A stretch of 20,215 bases of DNA from JAXHTH01 sp034211115 (GTDB lineage Bacteria; Planctomycetota; Phycisphaerae; Phycisphaerales; SM1A02). Below the pieces are notes generated by a model. That model searched no databases, was not told the DNA's origin, and saw only the letters and a list, made by a program, of their open reading frames with translations. A program made the translations under genes and the position numbers. Numbering within the stretch: position 1 is the first letter of the stretch; the number at the start of each line of letters is the position of its first letter. This document shows positions 7,761 through 14,277 of this stretch, in pieces. The stretch covers positions 1-20,215 of the forward strand of contig JAXHTH010000327.1 in NCBI GenBank assembly GCA_034211115.1, given 5' to 3'.

Positions 7761-7782
7761 GAAATGGACCAGGTCCAATTTC
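7761..7782 (-). repeat. REP-II copy 2, inverted relative to copies 3 and 4
   Basis: Core TGGACCAGGTCCA with an AT-rich flank of unequal length (one arm lacks a T). On the minus strand it reads TTGGACCTGGTCCATTTCC, the same form as the copies at 8534 and 9448. With copy 1 it makes a head-to-head pair like a BIME. Confidence 0.8.
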
Positions 7783-7826
7783 GGGGTCAGTTTGACGCAA
7801 GTCTATATCTCGGATACGTTCCGGGT

Positions 7827-8534
7827 ATGCCGCGGGTACAGCGACAGGCGCCGGGCGGGGTGGTGTATCACGTGCTCAATCGGGGGGTGGGCCGGATGAC
7901 GCTCTTCGAAACGGGCGAGGACTATGCCGCCTTTGAGCGGGTGATGCGGCGATCGCAGGACTGCGAGCCGGGCGTGCGACTGCTGGCCTACTGCCTCATG
8001 CCCAACCACTGGCATCTGCTGCTTTGGCCGCGCGAGAACGGCGAGCTCGGGCGCTTCATGCAGAGGCTCACCATCACTCACGCGCGCCGATGGCAGGAGC
8101 ATCGTGAGGCCGTCGGCAGCGGCCACGTGTATCAGGGGCGCTTCAAGTCTTTCCCCGTTCAGACGGATGGGCACTTTCTGACGGTCGCCCGCTACATCGA
8201 GCGGAACGCGCTGCGCGCCGGCCTGGTCAGCCGGGCCGAGGACTGGCGCTGGGGGTCGCTGTCGCGCTGGATGCATAACCGCGCGGGTGAGCGGGAAGAG
8301 GAAGAGCGGCCGGCGCTGAGCGCGTGGCCGGTCGAGCGGCCGCGTCACTGGCGAGTGCTGGTAAACACGCCGCTGAATGATGTTGAGATGGAGGCCTTGC
8401 GATCATGCGTGCAGCGCGGCCGACCGTTCGGATCCGAGAAGTGGATACAGGTCACGGCCCGGCGTCTGGGCTTGGACTCAACCTTCCGCCGCCGCGGCCG
8501 CCCGCGAGCCGGCAGCGTGAAGGAGTCGAGCTGA
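7827..8534 (+). CDS. REP-associated tyrosine transposase (RAYT, Y1/HUH family)
   Basis: This 235-residue protein has the full set of RAYT hallmarks. An N-terminal strand is followed by VYHVLNRGVGRM. The HUH motif H61-W62-H63 lies in YCLMPNHWHLLLWP, G-H-V-Y-Q-G-R-F-K-S-F comes next, and the catalytic tyrosine is Y123 in ARYIERNALRAGLV. A basic tail follows (GRPFGSEKWI, then RRRGRPRAGS). Such enzymes nick single-stranded REP DNA and are thought to spread REP palindromes. Four REP-II palindromes surround the gene, one beginning at its stop codon. The ATG at 7827 matches the family's usual first residues (MPRVQRQAPGGVVYHV). An upstream in-frame ATG at 7764 lies inside a REP copy and is unlikely. 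It appears intact. Confidence 0.92.
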   Translation: MPRVQRQAPGGVVYHVLNRGVGRMTLFETGEDYAAFERVMRRSQDCEPGVRLLAYCLMPNHWHLLLWPRENGELGRFMQRLTITHARRWQEHREAVGSGHVYQGRFKSFPVQTDGHFLTVARYIERNALRAGLVSRAEDWRWGSLSRWMHNRAGEREEEERPALSAWPVERPRHWRVLVNTPLNDVEMEALRSCVQRGRPFGSEKWIQVTARRLGLDSTFRRRGRPRAGSVKESS

Positions 8535-8561
8535 TAATTGGACCTGGTCCATTTTCCGCCC
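8534..8561 (+). repeat. REP-II copy 3, overlapping the RAYT stop
   Basis: ATAATTGGACCTGGTCCATT begins at the last base of the RAYT stop codon. The tail CATTTTCCGCCC (8550-8561) is duplicated in tandem at 8562-8573, a sign of local slippage or repeated insertion. Confidence 0.85.
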
Positions 8562-8592
8562 CATTTTCCGCCCCTCCACCCCTAACGCGTGC

Positions 8593-8621
8593 TTGACACG
8601 CAACCATGACTCGGGTGACAT
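8593..8621 (+). promoter_or_regulatory. Sigma70-like promoter TTGACA-17-TGACAT
   Basis: TTGACA at 8593-8598, a 17-nt spacer and TGACAT at 8616-8621. The ATG at 8628 follows after 6 nt, again giving a leaderless arrangement. This is the best -35 in the window; the -10 is weak. Confidence 0.45.
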
Positions 8622-8627
8622 GCCGGA

Positions 8628-9443
8628 ATGGCTCGTTTCTCACGCCAGTTGCGTGGTCCGTCCGGCCTTCGCCGGCGCTTTCAGGGAGTTGCGGTTCGCT
8701 GTTTCGTCCTCCTCGTTTGCGGCGCATTTGTGAACGTGCTTGTCGCGGTGTTCTGCGCAGTAAGCATCGGCATCGGCGAGTGGCCGGATACGGGCATAGA
8801 ATTGCCTGCGATCGAACGATGGGACGAATCAGGGGTGATATATGGGCTGGTCAGGCGCCCCGGGATGTTGCGAATTCTATCGCTTCCCTCGGCCGCAGAC
8901 GGTCGCCGGCCGGACACATCGGAGGAGTACGCAAGCGCACTCATCTTTGCCGAACTCACTGGGGATGAGCAGCGGGACCGTCTGAAGATTCCGAGCTGGA
9001 GTCTTGTCGCCGCAGGAGCCAACCGCCATTCGTCGAGCGTTCGGAACGCGAACTTCGAGGATGCTCGCGGATGGCCGTTCCTGTCTTTTCGATCGTCATT
9101 CCGGCTGACTTCAACCGGGCACGTTGATAAGCAGACGGCCCACGGATGCCTGGAACTCAGCGCCGCGGACCTGCCTTCGAGACCATTCGGTAGTCCGCTT
9201 TCGGGAGGGATGGACGATTCAGCGTGGGCGAAGCCTCGTGTTGTTCCCTATCTTCCGATCTGGAGTGGCTTGCTGCTGAACAGCGTTTTCTATGGCGTGG
9301 TCATTCTCCTGATCTGGAGTGTCTACCACGCGGTGCGCCGGCGGATTTCGATGTTCAGGGGGAGGTGCCCGCAATGTCACTACCGTTTGTACGAAGGGCT
9401 CGAGGCTGGATGTCCCGAATGCGGCTGGAATCGGCCGCAGTAG
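8628..9443 (+). CDS. Membrane protein with C-terminal zinc ribbon, unknown function (271 aa)
   Basis: A basic N-terminus leads into a membrane helix at about residues 24-46. A polar, presumably extracytoplasmic region of about 170 residues follows, then a second helix at about 215-240. A short basic stretch (HAVRRRISMFRGR) precedes a four-cysteine zinc ribbon, C247-PQC250...C262-PEC265-GWNR. With this topology the ribbon would be cytoplasmic. From memory, similar ribbons end many unnamed planctomycete proteins; I cannot assign a function. Base composition is visibly more AT-rich than the neighbours. The gene lies between two REP-II copies, the second only 4 nt past its stop, so it may be a passenger of the RAYT island. 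Confidence 0.78.
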   Translation: MARFSRQLRGPSGLRRRFQGVAVRCFVLLVCGAFVNVLVAVFCAVSIGIGEWPDTGIELPAIERWDESGVIYGLVRRPGMLRILSLPSAADGRRPDTSEEYASALIFAELTGDEQRDRLKIPSWSLVAAGANRHSSSVRNANFEDARGWPFLSFRSSFRLTSTGHVDKQTAHGCLELSAADLPSRPFGSPLSGGMDDSAWAKPRVVPYLPIWSGLLLNSVFYGVVILLIWSVYHAVRRRISMFRGRCPQCHYRLYEGLEAGCPECGWNRPQ

Positions 9444-9447
9444 AGCG

Positions 9448-9472
9448 ATAATTGGACCTGGTCCATTTTCCG
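9448..9472 (+). repeat. REP-II copy 4
   Basis: ATAATTGGACCTGGTCCATT followed by TTCCG, matching copy 3 in sequence and orientation. It begins 4 nt after the stop of the zinc-ribbon gene. Confidence 0.85.
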
Positions 9473-9548
9473 ATTCGGGGGGTAATCCCTGCGCGCAAGG
9501 CACGGTCAACCCAGGGGGGTTACGAGCACGCACGAGACGGGCTTGCCA

Positions 9549-9577
9549 CGAACGGCCGGGACGGCCGTTCCACCTTT
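9549..9577 (-). repeat. GGCCGTCCCGGCC-family repeat, right copy
   Basis: Inverted relative to 7559-7587 and identical at 27 of 29 positions. An extra small palindrome, ACCTTT-ACA-AAAGGT on the minus strand, lies at its outer edge (about 9572-9586). Confidence 0.75.
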
Positions 9578-9603
9578 TGTAAAGGTCGGCGTGAGGCGGG
9601 GCG

Positions 9604-10044
9604 TCATTCCTGCCGCGGCGGCACCTCGTCCTCTTCCGATGGCCGTCCGACGAGGCGGATGTCGAGGCCGGCGAGGGCGAGGCGGTCGTAGAGGGACAGG
9701 AACGTGGGAAGGCGATCGGTGTCGCCCGCTTCCTCGGCCGCGATGTAGATCACCGTCTCCGGATCATCGGCCTGGGCGGCCTCGAGGTGCTCGACGATGT
9801 GCTCCATCGCGATCGGCTGGCGGTCGACGTACAGCGCGCCGGTCCGGTCGATGCTGATGGTCACCGCGGGTGCGGGTTGGGCCGGCTCGCCGGAGGCGAA
9901 CTGCTGCATCTGCACCGGCAGCAGCTCGGCGCGGATCATGAGCACCATCGCGTAGATGAAGAACGTGAGCAGCAGGAAGATCACATCGATCATGGGCATG
10001 ATCTCGATGCGGGCCTCGTGCTCGGTGCGGCGGATGGTGATCAT
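9604..10044 (-). CDS. ExbD/TolR-family biopolymer transport protein
   Basis: The 146-residue protein has the ExbD/TolR layout. There is a short basic cytoplasmic tail, then one membrane helix (about 17-40) that begins MPMIDVIFLLLTFF. D20 is the membrane aspartate that carries protons in ExbD/TolR/MotB-type motors. The periplasmic domain follows (VTISIDRTGALYVDRQPI and PETVIYIAAEEAGDTDRLPTFLSLYDRLALAGL). The last residues are acidic. No ExbB/TolQ partner is in the window. A TonB-like gene lies downstream on the same strand beyond the RAYT island, so the two may once have been adjacent. The ATG at 10044 is 9 nt after a TACACT hexamer, and no Shine-Dalgarno is seen. Confidence 0.9.
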   Translation of the reverse strand: MITIRRTEHEARIEIMPMIDVIFLLLTFFIYAMVLMIRAELLPVQMQQFASGEPAQPAPAVTISIDRTGALYVDRQPIAMEHIVEHLEAAQADDPETVIYIAAEEAGDTDRLPTFLSLYDRLALAGLDIRLVGRPSEEDEVPPRQE

Positions 10045-10053
10045 CGGCGGTCA

Positions 10054-10059
10054 AGTGTA
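10054..10059 (-). promoter_or_regulatory. -10 hexamer TACACT before the exbD-like gene
   Basis: TACACT on the minus strand, 9 nt before the ATG at 10044. The predicted transcript would have a leader of at most a few bases. The REP cluster at 10081-10224 occupies the region where upstream promoter contacts would fall. Confidence 0.5.
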
Positions 10060-10080
10060 TGCGCTTCCGGGGGCAGTGGC

Positions 10081-10224
10081 GGTGGGCCGACGCTCCGCGT
10101 CGGGCGAACCTGCTTCGGGGGCGGGGCGGTGGACCGCACGGAGGATACCCGACGCGGAGCGTCGGGCCACCAGACCACCAGACTCCCGACGCGGAGCGTC
10201 GGGCCACCTCGACGTCGGGCCACC
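10081..10224. repeat. REP-III cluster (CCCGACGCGGAGCGTCGGG)
   Basis: Three 24-nt units, each an 8-bp stem with a GGA loop followed by CCACC, lie at 10148-10171 (+), 10185-10208 (+) and 10081-10104 (-, one mismatch). A fourth, partial copy at 10211-10224 lacks the central GCGGAGC. Mixed orientations resemble a BIME. The cluster fills the gap between the STAS gene and the exbD promoter. Confidence 0.85.
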
Positions 10225-10240
10225 AGGCGGGGCCGTCATC

Positions 10241-10594
10241 CTATTTTTCTCGGTCCGGCTGCATGTGCAGCGACGCCAGCGAGGTGCTCACGTCATCCGT
10301 GAACTCGAAGACCTTGTCCAGGCCGGTGACGAGGATCGTCGACCACACGCGATCGTTCACCGAGCAGATACGGAGCTGGGCGCGGTTGTCCAGCAGCTTC
10401 TTGCGGAGCTTGAGAAGCTGGGCGATGTTGGATGAGTTCATGTACGACACGCCGCGGGCGTCGACGATCACGTCCGGCAGGTCGCCCATCGCATCGTCGA
10501 GCCGGCGCAGCAGGGTGTCCATGTCCTCGGAGAAGGACGGTTCATCGTTCAGCTCGGCGATCAGGATGGACTCGGACCACTCGTTGATCGGCAT
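10241..10594 (-). CDS. STAS-domain protein (anti-sigma factor antagonist-like)
   Basis: From the ATG at 10594, chosen because GGAGG lies just upstream and the domain starts there, the protein has 117 residues. It is essentially one STAS domain: ESILIAELNDEPSF, then LPDVIVDARGVSYMNSSNIAQLLKLRKKLLDN and LRICSVNDRVWSTILVTGLDKVFEF. STAS antagonists bind anti-sigma kinases and are switched by serine phosphorylation in a D-S-S-G loop. Here that loop reads N-S-S-N: the serines are kept, but the flanking Asp and Gly are both replaced by Asn. It may therefore be regulated differently or belong to another STAS subgroup. No anti-sigma kinase or phosphatase gene is adjacent. It lies 140 nt after gyrA on the same strand. 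Confidence 0.87.
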   Translation of the reverse strand: MPINEWSESILIAELNDEPSFSEDMDTLLRRLDDAMGDLPDVIVDARGVSYMNSSNIAQLLKLRKKLLDNRAQLRICSVNDRVWSTILVTGLDKVFEFTDDVSTSLASLHMQPDREK

Positions 10595-10647
10595 GCGATG
10601 ACCTCCGATCGCCTCGGGTGCAGGTCTCGTCGGCGCCGGAAGGGCGA

Positions 10648-10653
10648 AGGATA
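10648..10653 (-). promoter_or_regulatory. Possible -10 hexamer TATCCT before the STAS gene
   Basis: TATCCT on the minus strand, 53 nt before the STAS start. It allows a leader of about 45 nt that contains the GGAGG ribosome binding site. It is the only AT-rich hexamer in the gyrA-STAS gap. Confidence 0.3.
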
Positions 10654-10734
10654 ACAGGAAAGGGCGGGGGTCGTCGAGTCGCGATGCCGGCCGGGGCAAG
10701 GGCGATGGCGGAGTCGGAAATCGCGGTATTGCCG

Positions 10735-13392
10735 TCACTCGCCCTCGCCGGCGGTGGCCCGGACGGGCGGCGAATCAACGCCGCCGCTGCCGCCGTCGCC
10801 TCCGTTGGCGCCGTTGGACTCGACCACCCGGGCGGAGGCGATGAGCCGGTCCTCGGGCTTGAGGTTGACCAGCCGCACGCCCTGCGTGTTGCGGCCGATG
10901 CGGGAGACGGAGGAGGCGGCGACGCGGACGATCATCCCGCTGCCGCTGATGAACATCAGCCCGTCATCGGCGCCCACGCAGCGGATGCCGACCACGCGGC
11001 CGTTGCGGGCGGTGGTCTGGATGTCGCGTCGTCCCTTTCCGCCGCGGGACTGGGGACGTGTGGCTCCGTCCTCGCTGCGCACGAGGTACTCATCGAGGTT
11101 GGTGCGTTTGCCGTAGCCGTTCTCGGTGACGGTGAGCAGGTCGGCGCCGGGATCGACGCGGATGAGGCCGACGACCTGGTCATCGCCCTTGAGGTCGATG
11201 CCCTTGACGCCGGCGGCGGTGCGGCCCATCGGCCGGGCGTCGGTCTCGCTGAAGCGGATGGCCATCCCCGTCGCGGTGGCGAGGAGGACGTCGTTGTCCC
11301 CGGAGGTGTGGACCACGTCGATGAGCCGGTCGCCGGCGTGAAGGTTCACGGCGATGATGCCGGCGCGGTGCACGTTGCGGTAGTCGGCGAGGGCGGTTCG
11401 CTTCACGCGCCCCTGCGCGGTGGCGAAGAACAGGTAGTCCTCGCTGCGGTCGAACTCGGCGATGTTGAGGAAGGCGACGATCCGCTCGCCCGGCCTCAGT
11501 TGGAGGAGGTTGACGATGGCCCGGCCGCGGGCGGTGCGGCCCATCTCCGGGATCTCGAAGACCTTCTTGCGGTAGACGCGTCCGGTGTTGGTGAAGCAGA
11601 GGAGGTCATCGTGTGTGGAGGCGACGAAGAGCCGTTCGATGAAGTCGCCCTCCGCGGCCTCGCCGCCCTTCACCCCGCGCCCGCCGCGCTGCTGCTGCCG
11701 GTAGGTGTCGATCGGCGTGCGCTTGGCGTAGCCGCGGTGGGAGATGGTGACGGCGACGGTGTGCTCGGGCGTGAGGTCGCCGAGGTCGAATTCCTCGAAC
11801 TCGACGTCCTCGATCGTGGTCAGGCGGGGCGAGCCGAACTTCCGGCGCATCTCCAGGCAGTCGTCGCGGATGATGTTCAGCACGCGCTGCTCGTCGCCGA
11901 GGATGGCCTCGTATCCCTCGATCTCGGCGAGGAGGTCGGCGTAATCGCCGGCGAGCTTCTCGATCTCCAGCCCCACGAGCTGAATGAGCCGCAGGGCGCC
12001 GATCGCCTCGGCCTGCACGCGGGTGAGCTTCGCGCCTTCTTCGCGATCGGACTGCTCGATGAACTTCTGCGGCACGAGCGGGGCGTACTGGTGATCGGGC
12101 GGGATGCGGAACGACCGGTCCATCAGGCGCTCGATCGCCTCCTCCCGCGTGCGGCTGGAGCGGATCAGCGCGATGACCTCGTCGATGTCGCAGACGGCGT
12201 AGATGAGGCCCTCGAGCTTGTGCGCCTGCTTCTTCGCCTCCCGCAGCAGGTACTCGGTGCGGCGGCGGATGACCTCCCTGCGGTGGTCGATGTAGCAGAA
12301 GATGAGCTGCTTGAGGCCCATCGTCCGCGGCCGGCCGTGGTCGAGGGCGATGCTGATGATCGAGTAGGTCGACTGGAGCGGGGTGAACTGGTAAAGCTGC
12401 TTCTCGACGACCTCGGGATTGGCGCCCTTCTTCAGGTAGACCACGATCCGGGTGCGGTGCGTCTTGCCCGAGAAGTTCTTGATGTCGGAAATGTCGTTGA
12501 TCCGCCCGCTCTTGGCGGCCTCGACCATCCGCTCGATGAGGCTGTTCTGCACGACCTGGTAGGGGATCTCGTCCACCACCAGCGCCTCGCGGTTGCCGAC
12601 CCTCTCCTGGTGGACGCGCCCGCGGACCTGGATGCGTCCGCGTCCGATGGCGTAGGCTTCGAGGATGCCGCGTCGTCCCTGGATGATGCCGCCGGTGGGG
12701 AAGTCCGGGCCGGGCAGGACGTCCATCAGCTCCTGGAGCGGCAGGTGGGGATCGTCGATGAGGGCCACGATCGCATCGCAGACCTCCGCCACGTTGTGCG
12801 GGGGGCTGGAGCAGGCCATGCCCACCGCGATGCCCGACGAGCCGTTCACGAGCAGGTTGGGGAACTTCGCGGGCAGGACGATCGGCTCCTGCCGCGTCTC
12901 GTCGTAATTGGCGCGGAAGTCGACCGTTTCGAGCTTGAGATCGGCGAGCATCTCGACGGCGGCGGCGGTCATCCGCGCCTCGGTGTATCGCATCGCCGCG
13001 GGCGGGTCGCCGTCGATCGAGCCGAAATTGCCCTGCTTGTCCACGAGGGTGACCCGCATCTTCCAGCCCTGGCCCATGTTGACCAGGGTGGGATAGATGA
13101 CGGACTCGCCGTGGGGGTGGTAGTTGCCGCTCGTGTCGCCGGCGATCTTGGCGCACTTGCGGTGCTTGCGACCCGGGGAGAGGTTCAGGTCGTTCATCGC
13201 GACGAGGATGCGCCGCTGGGAGGGCTTGAGCCCGTCCCGCACGTCCGGCAGGGCGCGGTCCATGATGGTGGACATCGCGTAGGTCAGGTAGCTGTCGTGC
13301 AGCTCCTGGTTGATCTCGCGATCGACGACGTTCCCGACGATCGGGGACGCTTCCTCTTCGCTCGTTTCGGGGGTGTTGGGCGTCTCTGCCAT
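10735..13392 (-). CDS. gyrA: DNA gyrase subunit A
   Basis: This is a full-length GyrA of 885 residues from the ATG at 13392; a GTG two codons further up is possible. The N-terminal domain opens with REINQELHDSYLTYAMSTIM and DRALPDVRDGLKPSQRRIL. The QRDR segment is GNYHPHGESVIYPTLV, and the active-site tyrosine is Y136 in AAMRYTEAR. The C-terminal pinwheel begins with the GyrA box QRGGRGVKG, which is needed to wrap DNA and supercoil it, so this is gyrase rather than topoisomerase IV. At the quinolone positions Ser is kept (E. coli S83), and Pro replaces E. coli D87. The tail is glycine-rich rather than acidic. gyrB is not in the window. A TAGAAT hexamer 89 nt upstream is the probable promoter. 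Confidence 0.97.
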   Translation of the reverse strand: MAETPNTPETSEEEASPIVGNVVDREINQELHDSYLTYAMSTIMDRALPDVRDGLKPSQRRILVAMNDLNLSPGRKHRKCAKIAGDTSGNYHPHGESVIYPTLVNMGQGWKMRVTLVDKQGNFGSIDGDPPAAMRYTEARMTAAAVEMLADLKLETVDFRANYDETRQEPIVLPAKFPNLLVNGSSGIAVGMACSSPPHNVAEVCDAIVALIDDPHLPLQELMDVLPGPDFPTGGIIQGRRGILEAYAIGRGRIQVRGRVHQERVGNREALVVDEIPYQVVQNSLIERMVEAAKSGRINDISDIKNFSGKTHRTRIVVYLKKGANPEVVEKQLYQFTPLQSTYSIISIALDHGRPRTMGLKQLIFCYIDHRREVIRRRTEYLLREAKKQAHKLEGLIYAVCDIDEVIALIRSSRTREEAIERLMDRSFRIPPDHQYAPLVPQKFIEQSDREEGAKLTRVQAEAIGALRLIQLVGLEIEKLAGDYADLLAEIEGYEAILGDEQRVLNIIRDDCLEMRRKFGSPRLTTIEDVEFEEFDLGDLTPEHTVAVTISHRGYAKRTPIDTYRQQQRGGRGVKGGEAAEGDFIERLFVASTHDDLLCFTNTGRVYRKKVFEIPEMGRTARGRAIVNLLQLRPGERIVAFLNIAEFDRSEDYLFFATAQGRVKRTALADYRNVHRAGIIAVNLHAGDRLIDVVHTSGDNDVLLATATGMAIRFSETDARPMGRTAAGVKGIDLKGDDQVVGLIRVDPGADLLTVTENGYGKRTNLDEYLVRSEDGATRPQSRGGKGRRDIQTTARNGRVVGIRCVGADDGLMFISGSGMIVRVAASSVSRIGRNTQGVRLVNLKPEDRLIASARVVESNGANGGDGGSGGVDSPPVRATAGEGE

Positions 13393-13481
13393 GAGCACTC
13401 GGCGGCCGGTCAGCGGCCGGGGAAACGGCGGCGATCGGCGCCGTCCGGCGATCCCTCACTGGTCCCTTGTTCCTGCCGTCC

Positions 13482-13487
13482 ATTCTA
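13482..13487 (-). promoter_or_regulatory. Putative -10 hexamer TAGAAT before gyrA
   Basis: TAGAAT on the minus strand, 89 nt before the gyrA ATG, implying a leader of about 80 nt, longer than for most genes here. An imperfect direct repeat of GAGGCGAA lies just upstream of it. Confidence 0.45.
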
Positions 13488-13541
13488 GGCGATTCGCCTC
13501 GATTTCGCCTCTCGCCGCCGCCCGCTTCCCGCACAAAACCG

Positions 13542-13557
13542 GCCCCGTTTTCGGGGC
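13542..13557. other. Short hairpin in the divergent gyrA promoter region
   Basis: GCCCCG-TTTT-CGGGGC, a 6-bp stem with a TTTT loop, lies between the gyrA promoter and the promoter of the divergent membrane-protein gene. It is not followed by a T-tract and lies between divergent genes, so it is not a terminator. It could be an operator or incidental. Confidence 0.3.
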
Positions 13558-13603
13558 GTCGCCGGCGCAAAAAAGGCGGCCGAAAAGCGGGCGCAATCTC
13601 CGC

Positions 13604-13609
13604 TACACT
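13604..13609 (+). promoter_or_regulatory. -10 hexamer TACACT placed for a leaderless start
   Basis: TACACT, then GGGGCC (6 nt), then the GTG at 13616. The gap leaves no room for a ribosome binding site. Confidence 0.55.
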
Positions 13610-13615
13610 GGGGCC

Positions 13616-14191
13616 GTGTCGGACACGGGCAACATCCACGGCCGGCGGAGAGGGCGGGGCGCACGCCCCTGGCTGGTGGCGGCCAAGCTCACCGGCGTCA
13701 TCTGCTTCGTGGGCGGGCTCAGCGCCCTCGCCGCCCTCGCCTGGGGTTGCCCCGATCCGGACGCGAGTTCCCCGGGCGATCCGGTCATGGCCCGGGCGAA
13801 ATGGAAGTTCCTCGTCGAGTGCATGCACTGGCTGCTCGTGCCCGGGACGATCGGCGGGGGGATGCTCGCCATCGCCGCCGGGCTGGGGCTGTGGCTGCAG
13901 ATGCCGCGCGGGTTCCTGCGCATGCGGTGGTTCCTCGTCAAGATCGTGCTGGCGGTGATCCTCATTCCGACCTTTCACCTCTGGGGCCGGTTCACCGCGC
14001 TGAAGCTGCACGAGGCGCTGGACAAGCCGGCGCGGCTGGCGGAGGCCGCGCCGCTTTGGGATCGCCTGGCGATCATCTTCCTGCTGGCGTTTCTGGCGAT
14101 GCTGCCCATCGTCTGGCTGGGGCGCATCAAGCCGCGCCTGGGGCAGAGGTACGGGAAGACGAAAGCTGAAACGGGGAAAGCTGAAAGCTGA
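13616..14191 (+). CDS. Small multi-pass membrane protein (191 aa), possibly DUF2269/CopD-like
   Basis: After a basic N-terminus, four membrane helices are visible: about residues 20-43 (WLVAAKLTGVICFVGGLSAL), 70-95 (HWLLVPGTIGGGMLAIAAG), 105-125 (FLVKIVLAVILIPTFHLWGR) and 150-172 (LAIIFLLAFLAMLPIVWL). The histidines at the helix starts and the R-W-F-L-V-K-I turn recall small four-helix families such as DUF2269 or CopD-like proteins, but this is a weak match. The GTG at 13616 is chosen because a TACACT lies 6 nt before it; longer frames run back into the gyrA promoter. The last dozen residues (KTKAETGKAES) are encoded by a low-complexity repeat that continues past the stop, so the native C-terminus may have been replaced. 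Confidence 0.7.
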   Translation: MSDTGNIHGRRRGRGARPWLVAAKLTGVICFVGGLSALAALAWGCPDPDASSPGDPVMARAKWKFLVECMHWLLVPGTIGGGMLAIAAGLGLWLQMPRGFLRMRWFLVKIVLAVILIPTFHLWGRFTALKLHEALDKPARLAEAAPLWDRLAIIFLLAFLAMLPIVWLGRIKPRLGQRYGKTKAETGKAES

Positions 14192-14222
14192 GACGCAGAA
14201 AGCTGAACTCTGAAATCTGAGA
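14158..14222 (+). repeat. AAAGCTGAA-type low-complexity repeat
   Basis: Irregular units of GAAAGCTGAA, AAAGCTGA and GAAATCTGAGACG run from the last codons of the membrane-protein gene into the spacer before the convergent methyltransferase gene. It supplies that gene's C-terminal codons and its stop. Confidence 0.7.
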
Positions 14223-14277
14223 CGTTCCGTTGTGAGTGGCGTGGTCTGAGTCTGCGAAGGCCACGCGGCGGCGGCGA

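Larger units (their letters stand above)
7559..9577. mobile_element. Candidate composite RAYT/REP island
   Basis: The segment is bounded by a 29-bp inverted repeat (7559-7587 and 9549-9577, 27 of 29 positions identical). It contains an intact RAYT gene, a lower-GC membrane-protein gene and four copies of a second palindrome (REP-II). It sits between an exbD-like and a tonB-like gene that share strand. I infer an inserted or accreted block. Because the boundary repeat may itself be a dispersed element, the borders are provisional. Confidence 0.5.

Noticed and set aside
7764..7826. N-terminal extension of the RAYT from an upstream ATG
   Set aside because: That ATG lies inside a REP-II palindrome and the extra 21 residues have no family counterpart; the family start fits the ATG at 7827.
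10081..10224. CRISPR-like array
   Set aside because: Units are palindromic, in both orientations and unevenly spaced, with no uniform spacers and no cas genes; a REP cluster fits better.
10618..13488. A 956-codon open frame on the plus strand opposite gyrA
   Set aside because: It is the antisense shadow of gyrA in GC-rich DNA; its translation is low-complexity D/V/A/G-rich with no domain, while the minus strand encodes a complete GyrA.
13542..13557. Terminator hairpin near gyrA
   Set aside because: It lies between divergent promoters, with no gene ending there and no T-tract.
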